The notes: generated from the sequence alone by a model not told the origin. 64,000 nucleotides of DNA from Exophiala sp. HKRS030 (GCA_023897205.1 JAHWDD010000004.1:4960001-5024000); one strand, 5' to 3'. Positions 9,118 through 21,099 are shown, counted from the stretch's first letter. Program-made: numbers and translations.

Positions 9118-9596
9118 ATGGCTCCAAAAGGTCCAAACCCCCAAGAACGATTCGAGAGAGCGTCCAAGCACGCCCGTCTCCTCAACGCTCTCCTGTCTCA
9201 CCCAGCGTGCCTGCCGGCTGAATCCAGACGGCAAGCCAGACAAGGCACAAACCCCCATCACGCTCTACTGGGTCATCGACTTTGAACTCAATACCTGGAA
9301 CAACTTCGTCTTGCCCGCACCCCCCCCCTCCCCCCCCCGACGCACCCAAATACAGTCACGCTCTGGCGATACTTCCAGGGCCGGACTTTGCTGAAAAGCC
9401 CGACCAACTGGCAGACGACCTGTACCCTCGCATGAAGGGTGGAAGACTCAACAACAAATGGTCAGAGTCGGTCGGACGTGGCGTCATGATCTCCGGCGTC
9501 ATCTTGACCCCGGGCCAACAGATGATGTTCGGTGGTGTTTTTGCCTTTGGTCCTGAAGTGGAGGCTGCGGCGAGAGCATTAAGAAGCGACAAATGA
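9118..9596 (+). pseudogene. Small hypothetical gene split over three frames
   Basis: Coding-like sequence starts at ATG 9118 (MAPKGPNPQERFERASKHAR). It continues one base out of frame near 9210 (KAQTPITLYWVIDFELNTWN) and shifts once more inside two C9 tracts (9320-9328 and 9330-9338). It ends in a third frame with GRLNNKWSESVGRGVMIS up to the stop near 9596. Both shifts are in the same direction. No sensible intron of at least 40 bp explains the first shift. Either the gene is degenerate, or the homopolymer lengths are sequencing or assembly errors. I do not recognise the family; the C-terminal part has a weakly hydrophobic segment. A spliced gene with an unseen intron remains possible. Confidence 0.35.
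9320..9338. repeat. Two C9 homopolymers separated by one T
   Basis: Nine C, one T, nine C. The coding frame of the small ORF changes across this run, making it the likeliest place of a length error or slippage mutation. Confidence 0.8.
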
Positions 9597-10381
9597 TAGA
9601 TGACTCTTGTTGTCATCAAATGATGAATTTACGATAATAACAATAATGAAAAGAGGGGTTAGATCGTTGCTCGTGTTCGAGTGACCCTTGACATCCGGTT
9701 CTGGGGGGTTGTGAACAATGGAACATATGTGTTTGTGTTAGGGGCATATGACAGTGTACCTGCGAAGGACAACTCTTTCAAAACCATGTGAAGCAAAAGG
9801 AATATGCAAACTACTTGGAATTCAACTCCGCTGTTGATCGATTGGGCTTGTGAACTTGTACTCAAATATAATAACCGTGTGATGAGGAATTTTATCACTA
9901 TATCTAGCTACATGTACACGTATATGGCCCAAGTACAGTGTATCTTTCAACGCCTGACCAAAAGCCATGATACAGAGATTGTAACTGGAAATGCACTATC
10001 CAATAACGACAGCACACATCCATGATTGAATACCTAAGTATAGTATTGAAGGAAGCCTATCTCCGTCTCCTTTTTTAAGTCTACGTTGTATGACAATGTC
10101 TCGATTGGATTTCTATAAATGCATTGCCAAAGCCTCTCCGTCTAACAGTTCTAATCTAGTTCTACTCTACCAACCAGCCAGCCCAGATCTCTTCTATCTT
10201 TCTAAAAAAATATCTCCGTATATACACAAGCACAACGCACCCACACAATGCCTCCTGTACAACTCTACTCTGTACGTTACTCTGCCGGGATATGGCGGTC
10301 CCCCTTCCACCTTGACTCCCCATTCCCTCCTCATATCTCCTCCCGTCTCCCGCCGTCTCGTCTCGTCTCGTCTCAATGATG
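9597..10381. other. Convergent 3' region, nothing recognised
   Basis: 785 bp between the small ORF and the stop of the minus-strand thioesterase. It is AT-rich with no coding signal, and presumably holds both 3' UTRs. A four-copy GTCTC repeat lies at 10355-10374, just beyond the thioesterase stop. Confidence 0.5.
10355..10374. repeat. GTCTC pentanucleotide repeat, four copies
   Basis: Four direct GTCTC copies in the 3' flank of the thioesterase gene, within a generally CT-rich stretch. Confidence 0.8.
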
Positions 10382-11128
10382 TCAAATCTTCGCAACTCGC
10401 CTCGTCTGCGGTGTCTTTCCATGTTTTAGAGCGATAAACACTGACGTTCCCTCTGTGAGTACCGTTCCCTCACCGTCCTCCACGACAGCCTTTGCGTAAG
10501 TCTTCCTTCCTTCAATCTTCTCGACCCAAGTCCTCACGAGCAAGACTTCCCCTGTCGGCACGGGTCGCTTGTATCGGATGGTCAATTCGCCAGTCATGAC
10601 GGCGGCGGTGGTATCCGAAGAAGTCAACGGTACCATTGTCACTTTTGCCTTTCCAGGAGGAGGAGCGACCTCGGTGACCGAAGCCCTCAGGTGAGCCTTG
10701 ATCAAATAACCCATCGTCTCGTCTATGACTGCGGCCACAAATCCACCGTGAGCCACACCTGGGAAACCATTCACTCCTGAGGCGGTGGCAAGGAAAGCCC
10801 TGATTTCTTCGACGTTGGAAATTCTTTGGTCTTGTTGTTGAGGTTTTGTTGAGCCATTCGACTCTAGCCCTGACTCTAACCTTTCATCGTTGCCATTCAC
10901 CCTCCGTTCTTGATACAAACACGCCACGATCGTATTGTCCGTCGCCAGCGTACGTGTAAAAAAATCCCCTCGAGTGTCGGGCGAAGGTTGCCCGAACCTC
11001 GAAGGTACCGTGGAGTATCTCTTGTCTGAGAGGAGCCTGGCGCACCAAGGTACGGAATTGAAATAGGCGTATTGTTGGTCCGACAGGTCAGGGACCGCCG
11101 TGTCCGTCGGGTCTACCATTGACCCCAT
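10382..11128 (-). CDS. Hotdog-fold thioesterase (PaaI/4HBT-like)
   Basis: Intronless, 248 aa from the ATG at 11126-11128; an upstream open frame lacks an in-frame ATG. The hotdog signature GFPGVAHGGFVAAVIDETMG (122-140) carries the HGG turn (127-129) and acidic D136/E137 typical of acyl-CoA thioesterases. It is followed by GELTIRYKRPVPTGEVLLV, the central-helix/beta-strand pattern of the 4HBT family. The N-terminal 100 residues contain the tetrad-like YFNSVPWCARLL found in fungal THEM4-like enzymes and a Gln/Ser-rich insertion. It is expected to hydrolyse acyl-CoA; the chain length is unknown and no clear targeting peptide is seen. Confidence 0.8.
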   Translation of the reverse strand: MGSMVDPTDTAVPDLSDQQYAYFNSVPWCARLLSDKRYSTVPSRFGQPSPDTRGDFFTRTLATDNTIVACLYQERRVNGNDERLESGLESNGSTKPQQQDQRISNVEEIRAFLATASGVNGFPGVAHGGFVAAVIDETMGYLIKAHLRASVTEVAPPPGKAKVTMVPLTSSDTTAAVMTGELTIRYKRPVPTGEVLLVRTWVEKIEGRKTYAKAVVEDGEGTVLTEGTSVFIALKHGKTPQTRRVAKI

Positions 11129-12086
11129 TTTGTATGTTTGTAGCCCTTTTTTTTCTTGTTCAGACTTTTCTACCCAAGTCAAGATCTCTGAGGCACCGTA
11201 GATGTTTCTCGGAGAAACCAAGACACGAGTACTCAGAGAGGTATACAATTCCACGAGTAGCCGAATCGATAACCAGAAAGGGTAGAAACCGTGTTTGGGG
11301 ACAAGTGCCGAGGTACAACTGAACGGCTTGTCTCCCACTGGTACGAACTCCGTAATAATGCAATGTGGGATAATACACCGTCTCCCTATGCAAATGAATA
11401 TCGCGCACAGTTCACATTCTGTCTACTCATTGCATGGCAAGAAACCCTTTCATACCCTTTCAATGATACAATACTACAGTGTAAGTAAAAGGTAGGTAAT
11501 TTCCATACGGAGTATAAAGTACAGAATACGAGTACATTTTTGCTTTTTCCCTCCTCTCTCAAGACTCTCCAGGAGCTCGGCGCTTCAGGTAGAAACATAC
11601 TGTACGACCCAACAACAACGAAAAGATGACCACGAAAAACGAAACTAGAGCGAACCAAAACCGAGAGAACGACCACAACACGAGACTCGGTACAGAGTGT
11701 ACCGATTTTGAAAAAAGGCAGCAAATTGCGCGCCCCCGAAAGGTAATATTACGAGGACGTCCTCAGACACACAAAAACAAATCGAGGTTCTTTGGGACCA
11801 TGACATATCAAACAATTAGAGACAACAATAACAAAAAGAAAGAGGCATCATCGCCGAACAGATCAACATGTGGGAAATCACCATCCTTGTCCGGACCAAG
11901 AATGAATTCCCACACACACATACACAGAATTCCCCTGCTGCCCATACCCTGCCCTCTTTCGGAAAAGAAACAAGAAAATCAAAAATTCGCTTCTCAACGC
12001 CAAAAGCTCCATGCAAGACTCCCTTTCCCCTAAAAGTTCCATACTGAAGGGATATATATATAGAGAGATTCAGAATTTCCATGACT
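11129..12086. promoter_or_regulatory. Thioesterase promoter and DENN 3' flank
   Basis: 958 bp upstream of the thioesterase and downstream of the DENN gene (both minus). Contains a TACGGAGTA copy at 11506-11514, a short TA repeat near 12051-12062 and A-rich tracts. No gene seen. Confidence 0.4.
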
Positions 12087-14982
12087 TCATGCTTCGATCA
12101 CACGGCTCAAGACCGCACCGCGACCAGAAGGTGGCTGCTTAATGTTGTCGTCATCACCCTTGACGCTGCCTCCGCCAGTGACGGCAGCGGCCGCGTGTGC
12201 ACGTTCGGCATCGTCGTCTTCAACGATCTTTGTCCTGTCTGGACCTCGGGTGTTTTGGTTCAGACTCTCGCGAGCAGTGTAGTTCGTAGGAGCCGTGCTC
12301 GCCATGCTCAATGCGGTGCTGGATCGCTGGTGCACTAGGTCTGGTGTTGGGGGGATTGAGCTGCGCTCACTTTGGGGGGTCAAGTGGCCGGTACCCGTGC
12401 GAGAGTCGGTGGCGAGGTGCTCCACAGGTGACAGATTGCCACTGTCTTCGCGTGAGTGGCTTGTGGAAGGAGAGATGCCAGATTCAGAATGCGCGCCCTG
12501 CTCCTGGTCTTCCTCCTCACCTTCGACCTCGGCGGCCTCATTGGCAAGTTGAAGGCCTTCGACGGCAGCAGCACATTGCTCGCTGATGTTGCGGATGATG
12601 TCGGCAATAGCGTCGGTCTTATCGCGCAGATGTCGATCGGCGACATCGGACATGCTGAGTCCAGAGAAACGTTTGCTGAGGCGCTTGCTGGTGGCGAGGA
12701 GCTTGTTCTCCATTTGAGGAGTAACATCTTGACCATCAGCAGATACCGCACGCGACGCACGCTTGGAGGAGCGGCTGGTGACATTTCGAAGCCTGTCAGT
12801 GGGTTCTTCGACTGTATCCTCTCCCTCTTGCTCTTCTTCCTCTTCCTCTTCGTCCTCGTATCCCTCCTGGATGTAGTCAGCCAGCTCGGAAGCAGAGCCG
12901 ATCGATCGGACAATGTGTTCCATGTGGTGAGTTTGACCAGTGATGAGGGAGCGGAGATGGAGAACCACGCGTTGAGCTTCGTCTCGTTGTCTCTGGAGTG
13001 TCTGGTTGGTGTGTTGGAGTGCGGCGATCTCTTTTCGGTTGCGAGACCGTTCCTTCTCAAGGTCTTCTGCAATGCCTTGCTGGAGGACAAGAGCTTCGAG
13101 GGCATTGTCACGCTGTCGTTCGGTACCAGACAATCTCAGAGCAAGACGAGCAGCATCATCCTTCTGCTGGTCAATGAGACCGGTGAGTCTGCGGTTCTCA
13201 CGCTTGTGGGATTCAATCTTGACACGCAGTTCAGCCAACTCCTTGTTGAGGGACTCGACGAATGCTTGGAACTTCTGGAATTGAAGTTTCCATGTCTCAA
13301 CTTCTTGTTCAAGGTAGTTGTTACGTTTAGCAACCTTGGCAAGCTCGGTGTCCATGCGTCCTTTGAGGTTGATAAAGTCTTGCCATGCCTCCAGGGCGTC
13401 GCGGGAGTATTGGTTGCGTTCGCGCACAATTTCGTTCATATGTCTCATGGAGATCTTGGTCATGAGTGGCTTCTTCATCGAGCCATTGAACAAGGCCTTG
13501 ACACCGGTGTTGCGGCCAAGCTTCTCACAAACGTGATCCATAACCGCCATGATGGAATCTTGATTCCACCATGAAGGGTCCTGAACGCTTTCGACTTCAC
13601 CGCGAAGGACAATAATCTGACCAGCAGGAATGAGCTTGCCGCCTCCGTAGGCAGATTTGAGGTGCTGTGGAACACCACTGATTTCCACATCACTGTTCAA
13701 GGCTTGGGTCAGTCTGTTGATGAACTTGGTACGCTGACCGGCCGTGAGGACGTTCGGTGGGTGGTCGGTAATGACTAGATTGCGGTCAAGGTCGACAAGC
13801 AGAGCATCCTTGGGTGGCTGGAACAATGATCGGCATTCTGTCGTGATACCCAGGATATATGGACCAGGCTCTTGGACCATATCGCCGACATTCCTGGCAT
13901 GAACGACTGGTACGTAGAGTCCACTCCATTCATAAACTCGAACACAGAATCTGATGGTTTCAGCAGCAATCGTAAGCATAGCAGGATGATGACTGGTCAG
14001 GATGATGCGTCGAGTGGGAGATACAGCCGCCTCAACAAGACCGACGATGTTTGGGATGGTCAAGCAGTTGAAGAGAGGCCACATAGCAAAGTTTTGGAAC
14101 CCAGTGGGTGAAGATGGGAATTGATAACAAAGGGCATAGTCCTTCATGTCAATTCGGACGAGGTCGTTCAGTCGTGGTGCTGGGAAGCTCAGAATGCGAG
14201 AGACCTCCTCGGCATGGAACAGATTGGTGGCCTTGTTCCAGTGAATCCACATTCCTCGCAAGTAGTCGCCGAGCAGGTTATACAATGGGTAGCGGGACAA
14301 GAAGCTCAGGCAGTATGGGATCCAGTAGGTTTCGTCGGCTACATCTCTGAAGTCGGGTTCAGTCTTTCGTCGCAGGTCGCGAATGGTCTCAGCGCGCTTC
14401 TCGTCAGCTCGAGACCAGACTCGCAGAGCAATGCCATAGAGGGTATGTTGAGAGTCTTGCTGCAATACAAAGGAATGGTGAACACAGTGTGGTTGGCTGC
14501 GTCCTGTACAGATTTCAACATCGTGAGGGAAACATGCCTGTGATAGATTAGAATTTTGGAACATCTGGGCTTGACGGTAACCTTACCCTCATTGCGCTGT
14601 GCAGCGCTCGAGCGATCTCATTGTCGCTCTCGAGGCGTGGACTACTTCCCAAAATTTCCGGAAGCCAAAATTGGCCTACTGCCCCCTTCATGTGTTGAAT
14701 CTTTCCAAAAGACGGGGCGGGTGCTTTGACCCATTGTGATGGTTCTCGTCCCACACCACACACCATATACGCATGGGTAAGTGTCTTTGGGGTAGGCCTA
14801 TTGTTCGACTTGGCCAGAGTTGACGGCAGGGGCTGTGTGATTCGTGAGTGCAGCGACGAGGTTCTGCTTGGAACCATCGTCGTGTCGACGATTTGCTCTC
14901 TTGTGCCCGGACGGTTCGTCTCGCGAGTCTGTGGTCGAGCCATGGAAGTCATAGAGGTATGACCTCTAAGAGAGGGTCCCAT
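12087..14982 (-). CDS. DENN-domain protein with C-terminal coiled coil (putative Rab GEF)
   Basis: Exons 14587-14982 and 12087-14537 with a 49-bp phase-0 intron; 948 aa. The splice joins HSAMR to ACFPHDVEICT. The N-terminal 70 residues are unstructured. The uDENN/DENN core (about 75-500) includes FVLQQDSQHTLYGIALRVW, DETYWIPYCLSFLSRYPLY, LFNCLTIPNIVGLVEAAVSPTRRI and ILTSHHPAMLTIAAE, the standard order in fungal AEX-3/DENN proteins. Residues about 520-680 are strongly coiled coil (ELAELRVKIESHKRENRRL and following), then an acidic Glu run and a Ser-rich tail. DENN proteins exchange GDP on Rab GTPases in membrane traffic; the Rab partner is unknown. A 372-codon antisense frame inside the coiled-coil part is a shadow of its biased codons. 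Confidence 0.85.
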
Positions 14983-17739
14983 TATTGCCGAAGTCGATGA
15001 CGGTTGTCTACGGTCCTTTCAAGGGTTCGGGCCGCTATCAAATATGTCTGTGCCCGGGTCTGTGCCCAGGGCGTAGGTAGTGAAGGTCCTACACCTTGCG
15101 ACGTACACTGGGTGTCGTTGACGTGTTGACGTGCTTTCAACCTTTTGACAGGTATAGAAAGGACGGGGAAGATGTAGAGAGGGCTGCGAAGCAGAGGAGG
15201 AGAGAAGTTTAGGTTATCACCGAAAACAGCTCAAGAAAGGACTGAGGCAATCAAATGCAAGGTACCGAGAAGGTCCAAGATTCAGGAGGCCTGCTGATAC
15301 TCGAAGCGAGAGGGTGCATGCGTAGCAAGTTGGGCCCGTCGTGTCAGGCTAATCCCGGCCAAGGCGGAGAAAAGTGACCTAGGAAGATGAGGCTTGCAGG
15401 GGTCTAGAGACTCGTCTTTGCCGCATCGAGTTGCTCTTCGAATTTGCAGTTTCGCCCTTTTTGCCACAGGTCGACGGCTTGGGCGACGGTGCAAGAGCTG
15501 GCCGTGTAAATCGATGATAATCCGGGTCATTCTTTTGCGCTTGAAGCCTTCGTGTTTTTTCTGACACTTTGACAGCTGCACCACACGTTTATGATCCAGA
15601 TGCGTGGACACCATCAACCGCATGGGGCGAGCTGGCATGAAAATCAGTGTAAATCCAATACCCAAAACCGCAGGCTAAGGTGCTGCTAAATGGCCTCTTA
15701 CAGCCTAGCCAGGAGGTCCACCGTCGTTAAGCTCACCCAGCGCAGCAGCTTACCGAAGTACTGTTGGGCTGCCCCTGGATTGGAGGAAGGCTAAAGGCTC
15801 GATGGTGTCACCTTTGGCCTCCGTTGGCCCCCTGTCTGTCTGATTGACTCCGGTCGGTATCCCAGCGGACCAGATTGAAGCTCAATCTGATGGCTACTTG
15901 TACAAGGGTTCAGTTCCACTCCCACTGTGATAAACTAGGGTCTTGTTTGACAGCTTGCGGATGAGGCCTCGGGCCTGGTCCATGCAATTTGCGGCCACTG
16001 AACATCACCGGCTTTGAATGCGCTGTTTTTCTCCATGCCCCAATGGTCGTTAGTAAACGAGGCCAAAGACTCTGGACTGCCAGTGGCTTGCTGGAAGCTC
16101 GTATTTGCAAGCTTCAGGGGGGTTTCTCGACGCCCGTGCGGAGGCTCTTTTCGCTATTCCATCTTTGTGTGACTCTATGTAGGCGCATGCAGGTTCTGAA
16201 GTTCATGCGAGAACGGCACACACACCGACACGTCGAGTCGCAAAGAAAAGAATAACGTGTAACTTTACGTGAAGGAAAGCAGTAAGATCTCCGAGCGCAT
16301 CCTGATCCGACGTCCCTGTCGCGTGTTTCTATCCTTATCCTGCCAACGGACTTCCCGTGTTGACTGCATGAATTTGAAAAGGAGGAGCCTGCGGAGGGAC
16401 CGTCGACGAGCGTTGTTGGTCAAGAATCTGCGCCTCCGTCGAGCGTTACCCTTTACCAACACACCTTTGACATAATGTTCCCAGTCTTCCCACGCGAATG
16501 ATCTTATCATCATTCTCGTGGCTGTCTTACATACTCCGTACACATGCTCGGACCTAGTCCGATCGAAGCCAGTACCTGAATATGTTTCTGGAAGGAAACT
16601 ACCCTTTCCCCTGGGTTATGCCAAGTGGACATTCGGGTCGGACTTGAAATATGATGAATCATGGTGTTGTACGGATACGCGGGCGCTTTTTGACATCAAG
16701 GTGTCATGTCCCGGTCATCAACATCCACATCCTGCCGCTTCTCATCTTCTCAAAAGGTCACAATGGCAAGGATACTCTATCGGGAGTTGCAGGGAAATAC
16801 GAACGCCATTGCTCACATCTGCATGCGGCCAGGACGCAGGGGTTCCCAAGGGAACGTATCGCCGCTCGGAGTTATCTAAAAGGACACACTCTGCATCTCT
16901 GTTGATATTCTGAGTTTGGCGCATGTTGTGGAATATGCTTCGGATTCGGGAGCCTTCCTCATATGGAAGTCAGGAGGCATCACCGTGGTGAATGTGGACG
17001 AACTTGAGATCAGATCTGCCATGTCTGCTGCATTCTATCTGCAGGCAGTCCACCACAACCAAACTCCTTTTGACCAGGCTCGAGATCGTTATGGTAGGAT
17101 TTGGTGTATTTCTAGCAAACCCCGTTCAAAATTAGAGTTATGTCATGTAGCAATAAACTTGAGTGAACAATGCCGTTCGTGTCAGTAGCTGTCGTTCCAT
17201 TCCGGCGGTTTTCTCAATGCAGGTACGGAAATGCAAGGGCGCGTCTTGGTGACGCGGGTGAAGATGAGCGATTTGAAGACCTTTACGGAGTACTTCAGCC
17301 CAAGTCGGGCGCCTGGAGGCTGTCAGGACACAAGCCATGGCCAGAACAGGGCACAAGCCTTCGAAAATGTACGGAGACAGGAGGCGTTGTCGAGCCAAAA
17401 CTGGATGCATGGTGGCTCTCCAAGTGGTTCTTCTCGGTAGTGTATTCAGCAGGTTGCATATGCACAATGCAAGATCAGCCTGGCCCAGTTCCAAAGAGGT
17501 CAACAAGCAATGGATGGATCCTGGGTGCCTGCAGTGTTGTTGGTGCCCAACGCCCTCAAAAGATCCCGCGCTGCCCCTCTTTGACTAAAAATCGCCTCCC
17601 CCGCAGCTAACTTTTTTTTTCTTCTAAGCGCCTCCGCATGCCTATCGCGGTGAGAATTCCACGCGCATTCTGGTCTGGACCCCGTGTCGAGTTCGCGCGT
17701 CCATCAGTATCGAGTTTGCACATTGTAACTTACTGTTCC
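14983..17739. other. Long gene-free interval, DENN / BCD1 divergent spacer
   Basis: About 2.76 kb between divergent starts, the longest non-coding stretch of the window. Open frames exist (for example 127 codons minus at 15282-15665, 146 codons plus at 17170-17610) but none has a domain, consistent composition or splice support. Copies of TACTCCGTA/TACGGAGTA lie at 16532-16540 and 17284-17292. No terminal repeats or transposase fragments were seen. Confidence 0.45.
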
Positions 17740-19165
17740 ATGATGCAGGCAGATGGAGGCGATGCAGTGCTGACTGACCTTTGTGCTATCTGGTATGATT
17801 GATCCACTCCCAGTCGCGAGGCTAACAACGAACGCTACTGACTCTGTCACCAGCCATACAAACTCGATCAAGTACACATGCCCTCGATGCGGAATACACA
17901 CCTGCTCCCTCCCCTGTGTTAAACGTCACAAGGCTTGGGCACAGTGCTCGGGCATACGAAATCCTGCTGCATATCGGAAGAGGGCAGATCTAGCCACCCC
18001 TTCCTCGATCGATCAGGATTTCAACTTCATAACCTCCGTCGAACGATCCCTACAGAGGGCAGATGAATCAGCCCTTGACAAAGGCATAGATTTGGCGCCC
18101 AGTGGAGTCAAAAGGAGAGGCCCCGTCGGCAAATGGAAGTTTGATGCTGAAGTCGAAGAAAGAGGGATTCGTTTGATTAGGGCCCCTTCAGGACTGTCCC
18201 GAAACAAACAGAACAAATCACACTGGGCGGGCGGACCGAACAAATGTATTCTATGGACGACAGAATGGGTATTCCATGATGGCCAGCGGAAAATCACCAA
18301 CGTCAGGGAGACGAGGACAGTTGCGCAGGGCTTTCTCGCAGTATTTGGCCGAAAGACCCTTGATCGGAAGAGAAAACGAGACGTCGATGAAACAGACACT
18401 GCTGCAGGCTCACAACATGAGACTGCTGCCACACGGCAAGACCCTGCAACCGAAGAGTCTGCCAACTTAGAAACTCAGAATACTACCATCACGACAGCAC
18501 AGCATTTGCTTGATGCCAAGGGAGATCTTGGATCCAACGAGTCTGTTGAAGATGATGACACAATATATGGAGATGAAGAAACTCCTCTCAACACTTCCGA
18601 GGGTCTAGAAACGAAAAAGCAGGCAAGTCAAGTTGCACACGCAACGCCGGGCGAGGATCCCCTGAACAACAAAGAGGATTTCGCTGTGGAAAAGTCTCTC
18701 GACGATGAGGCGCCCCATCCCATACCAGCTTCTGCGGACGATGCCGAACCTCAAATGCCAGCCGGAGAAGAGTCGTCTCTTGCCCAAGAAGAATCACTTG
18801 CTTCAAACATACCCGAGGACAACCTCTCACAGCTCTTAAGCCACCTTCACTTCTACCTCCTGAGGCCAAACACAGCCAAATACAAATGCTTGATACCCAT
18901 TGCCCAAGTATCTACACTGAAAGATGCCCTCTCCGGCAAAACCTTACTCGAGTTTCCAACATTCTACGTTCGGGAAGAACCCCCCGATTCGTTGCCCGAG
19001 CCCTTCATTAGCGAAGAAAAGTATACCCAGCTCTACGGTTCAGAAGTCCCCATCAGCTTGCCAACCTACGCGGCCCCTGACGATACCGGGTCTCAGAAGA
19101 AGCCACTACCGGATATTGACGAGAAGAAAGTGCTCGAAGTCCTACAGCAAGATCTCACGGGATAG
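17740..19165 (+). CDS. bcd1: Box C/D snoRNP assembly factor Bcd1 (HIT zinc finger)
   Basis: Exons 17740-17792 and 17854-19165 with a 61-bp phase-2 intron; 454 aa. The intron splits a zinc-ligand codon: exon 1 ends TG and exon 2 supplies C, completing the HIT finger C15-x2-C18-x8-C27-x2-C30-x4-C35-x3-C39-x3-H43-x5-C49. After the finger come KWKFDAEVEERGIRLIRAPSG and TEWVFHDGQ, then a long acidic Ser/Glu-rich middle. The C-terminal region LSHLHFYLLRPNTAKYKCLIP ... LLEFPTFYV is the conserved Bcd1 fold. Bcd1 is a nuclear protein needed for box C/D snoRNA stability. The 17740 start (MMQADGGD) was chosen because it feeds the zinc finger in frame. Confidence 0.88.
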
Positions 19166-19242
19166 GGGTTTTGAGGGTCTAACATTGTACGTGATCGAAG
19201 TTCATAAAAGCTACTTGGTACTCGTACTTGTTGCATTCATAC

Positions 19243-20305
19243 CTATGCCAACTTTCCTGGCACAAACGGATGTCCTGCACTGAGACCACCGCAGACTGCC
19301 CAGGCCTGGCCGTTGACATAACTAGCTTCATCACTTCCCAAGAACAGCGCGACGCGCGCAACTTCATCTGCCACGGCACCACGTTGCAATGGATTCAGCT
19401 GTCCGATCTTCCCCTCGGTCCCTCTACTTCTGGCTTGGTCATACATGGCCTTGGTCATGCCCGTCTCAATCACACCGGGACACAGGGCATTGACCCGCAC
19501 ACCCGTGCCGGCCAATTGATACGACATTGTCTGGGCGATCGACACCACAGCCGCTTTACTGGCCGAGTAGTCTGTCCCGCCAGCATTAGACCTCAACCCG
19601 GCCACGCTCGCCGTGCCAATGATACTCCCGCCGGGATACTTTTTCTCGGCGCCGGTCTTTTGCATCGCAATCGCCGCGTACTTGGCACAGAGGAAAACCC
19701 CGACCGTGTTGACGCGCAACGTATTCATGAAGGCGTCGGCGCTGACGTGCTCGAACGTGTTGGGCACGCCGGTCACGCCGGCGTTGGCGAACATTACATC
19801 TAATCTTCCGTAGCGCTGAATGGCTTGATCCACCACCGATTTGACCTGTTCTTCGTTCCCGACGTCCATTTTCACCGCATGCACTTCGCAACCGGGGTAC
19901 AACTCGCCCATTTCACGCTTGTGTGTCTCCAGATGTTCGGTCGCGTAGTCACATATGTAAACCGCCCTGGCACCGTTGGCGGCGTACTGGTGAGCCGACG
20001 CTCTACCGATGCCTATTGGGGAATTGCATCCTACACAAGGAGCCGTCAGTAGAGGACAGACCAGTCGGCGTGTGTCTTATTTGAAAAGGATGGCATGGGT
20101 CGTGGCGAAGAAGTGGTTCCCTTCTCTTTCTGATCAAGTAAGACCTACCTGTGACAATGACAACCTTCCCTTTTACTCTTTCCCCCGTCGAAGGTCCTGC
20201 GACGTGACGAATGCGGGGGATGTTTTCGAAAGTTCCTTCTGAAGGGACACCCTCGACGAGTTGTTGCGAGAGTGCAGCGAGACGTCGTTTGGGTACCGCT
20301 GTCAT
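19243..20305 (-). CDS. Short-chain dehydrogenase/reductase, classical
   Basis: Exons 20149-20305 and 19243-20030, with a 118-bp phase-1 intron (long for this window); 314 aa. Splicing completes the cofactor loop T52-G-CNSPIGIG. Further motifs: DVMFANAGVTG (NAG about 135-137), GTASVAGL (Ser194) and YSASK (Tyr207, Lys211), then ALCPGVIETGM. The 44-residue N-terminal extension before GKVVIVTG is unusual for the family but contiguous. The C-terminus GQAWAVCGGLSAGHPF is typical of fungal oxidoreductases of unknown substrate. Its stop lies 77 bp from that of Bcd1 on the other strand. Confidence 0.85.
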
Positions 20306-20743
20306 TGTAGGGGCCACGGCGGAGAGGAGATGGTAGATTGGAGCAAGCTCAGGATGGAGCAGAGAGGGTGTTTTCCAAAGGTGAGGCAGTAAGGTGGCCG
20401 AGGAGTGAGGTAGGTGGTGAGGAAGTGATCTGTGGACGAGAACGAAACGGCGGTGATTTTTTGTTCCTAGTCTCTAAAATCTTGTGTACGTTGTTTGAAG
20501 TGTCTGACTGCGCTCGGCTCGTCGAGGTAATGTCGTTGTTTTTATTTCTAGAGGTAGGTACTGTAAGATCTACGGGAAGTACACTTCTTGTGCCTTGAAC
20601 GTTTAAAGAGGTTTAAGCGATTGCCTGGGAAAGTTACCGAGGCTCAAGGACCGATTTGGAGACTTTGGCGAAGAAAATAAATCTGGGGAAGAACCCAATG
20701 CCAATTTACGGAGTACATCCCCCCTATGGAGAGGTATTGTAGG

Positions 20744-20754
20744 TACCTCAGGTA
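20744..20754. repeat. TACCTCAGGTA palindrome, copy 1
   Basis: Perfect inverted repeat TACCT-C-AGGTA, repeated at 20996-21006. Confidence 0.6.
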
Positions 20755-20995
20755 CTCACCGGGTCGGCTGCTGGGTATTGTACGGGTACTTGTCTTTTTG
20801 ACGACAATTCTACAAACACCACGCTCAGTCTTGGGCCTTTCATATTTGGGTGACGGTGTCTAAATTAGAACCTCGGGAAGACAAGGCTCCTGGTAGTATC
20901 CCGATTTTGTGTGGTTATTATCTGTCCATGTTCTGTGTCCCGACGTCCCCTTTTGATATTCTGTCTCCAGTATGGTATTGTAGATATAGGGTATC

Positions 20996-21006
20996 TACCT
21001 CAGGTA
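20996..21006. repeat. TACCTCAGGTA palindrome, copy 2
   Basis: Second identical copy, 252 bp from the first. Confidence 0.6.
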
Positions 21007-21099
21007 GGTATCTCCCGCAGTCGTGATTCTATTGTACATACTCTTCATTTCCATACCTCACGTATCGCGAGTGAGCTACCTACCTAGATACTAGAACCT

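Larger units (their letters stand above)
20306..21099. promoter_or_regulatory. SDR promoter region with palindromes
   Basis: 794 bp upstream of the SDR and downstream of the hydroxyacyl-CoA dehydrogenase-like gene. Two perfect 11-bp palindromes TACCTCAGGTA (20744-20754, 20996-21006), further AGGTA/TACCT arms, and one TACGGAGTA (20707-20715). No gene seen. Confidence 0.4.

Noticed and set aside
12456..13574. 372-codon ORF antisense to the DENN gene
   Set aside because: Mirror of the strongly biased coiled-coil codons of the DENN gene; hydrophobic, no domain.
15282..15665. 127-codon minus-strand ORF
   Set aside because: No motif or homology recognised, Arg-rich random look, lies in the gene-free interval.
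17170..17610. 146-codon plus-strand ORF upstream of Bcd1
   Set aside because: No domain and matched by an open antisense frame; runs into poly-T with no supporting signals.
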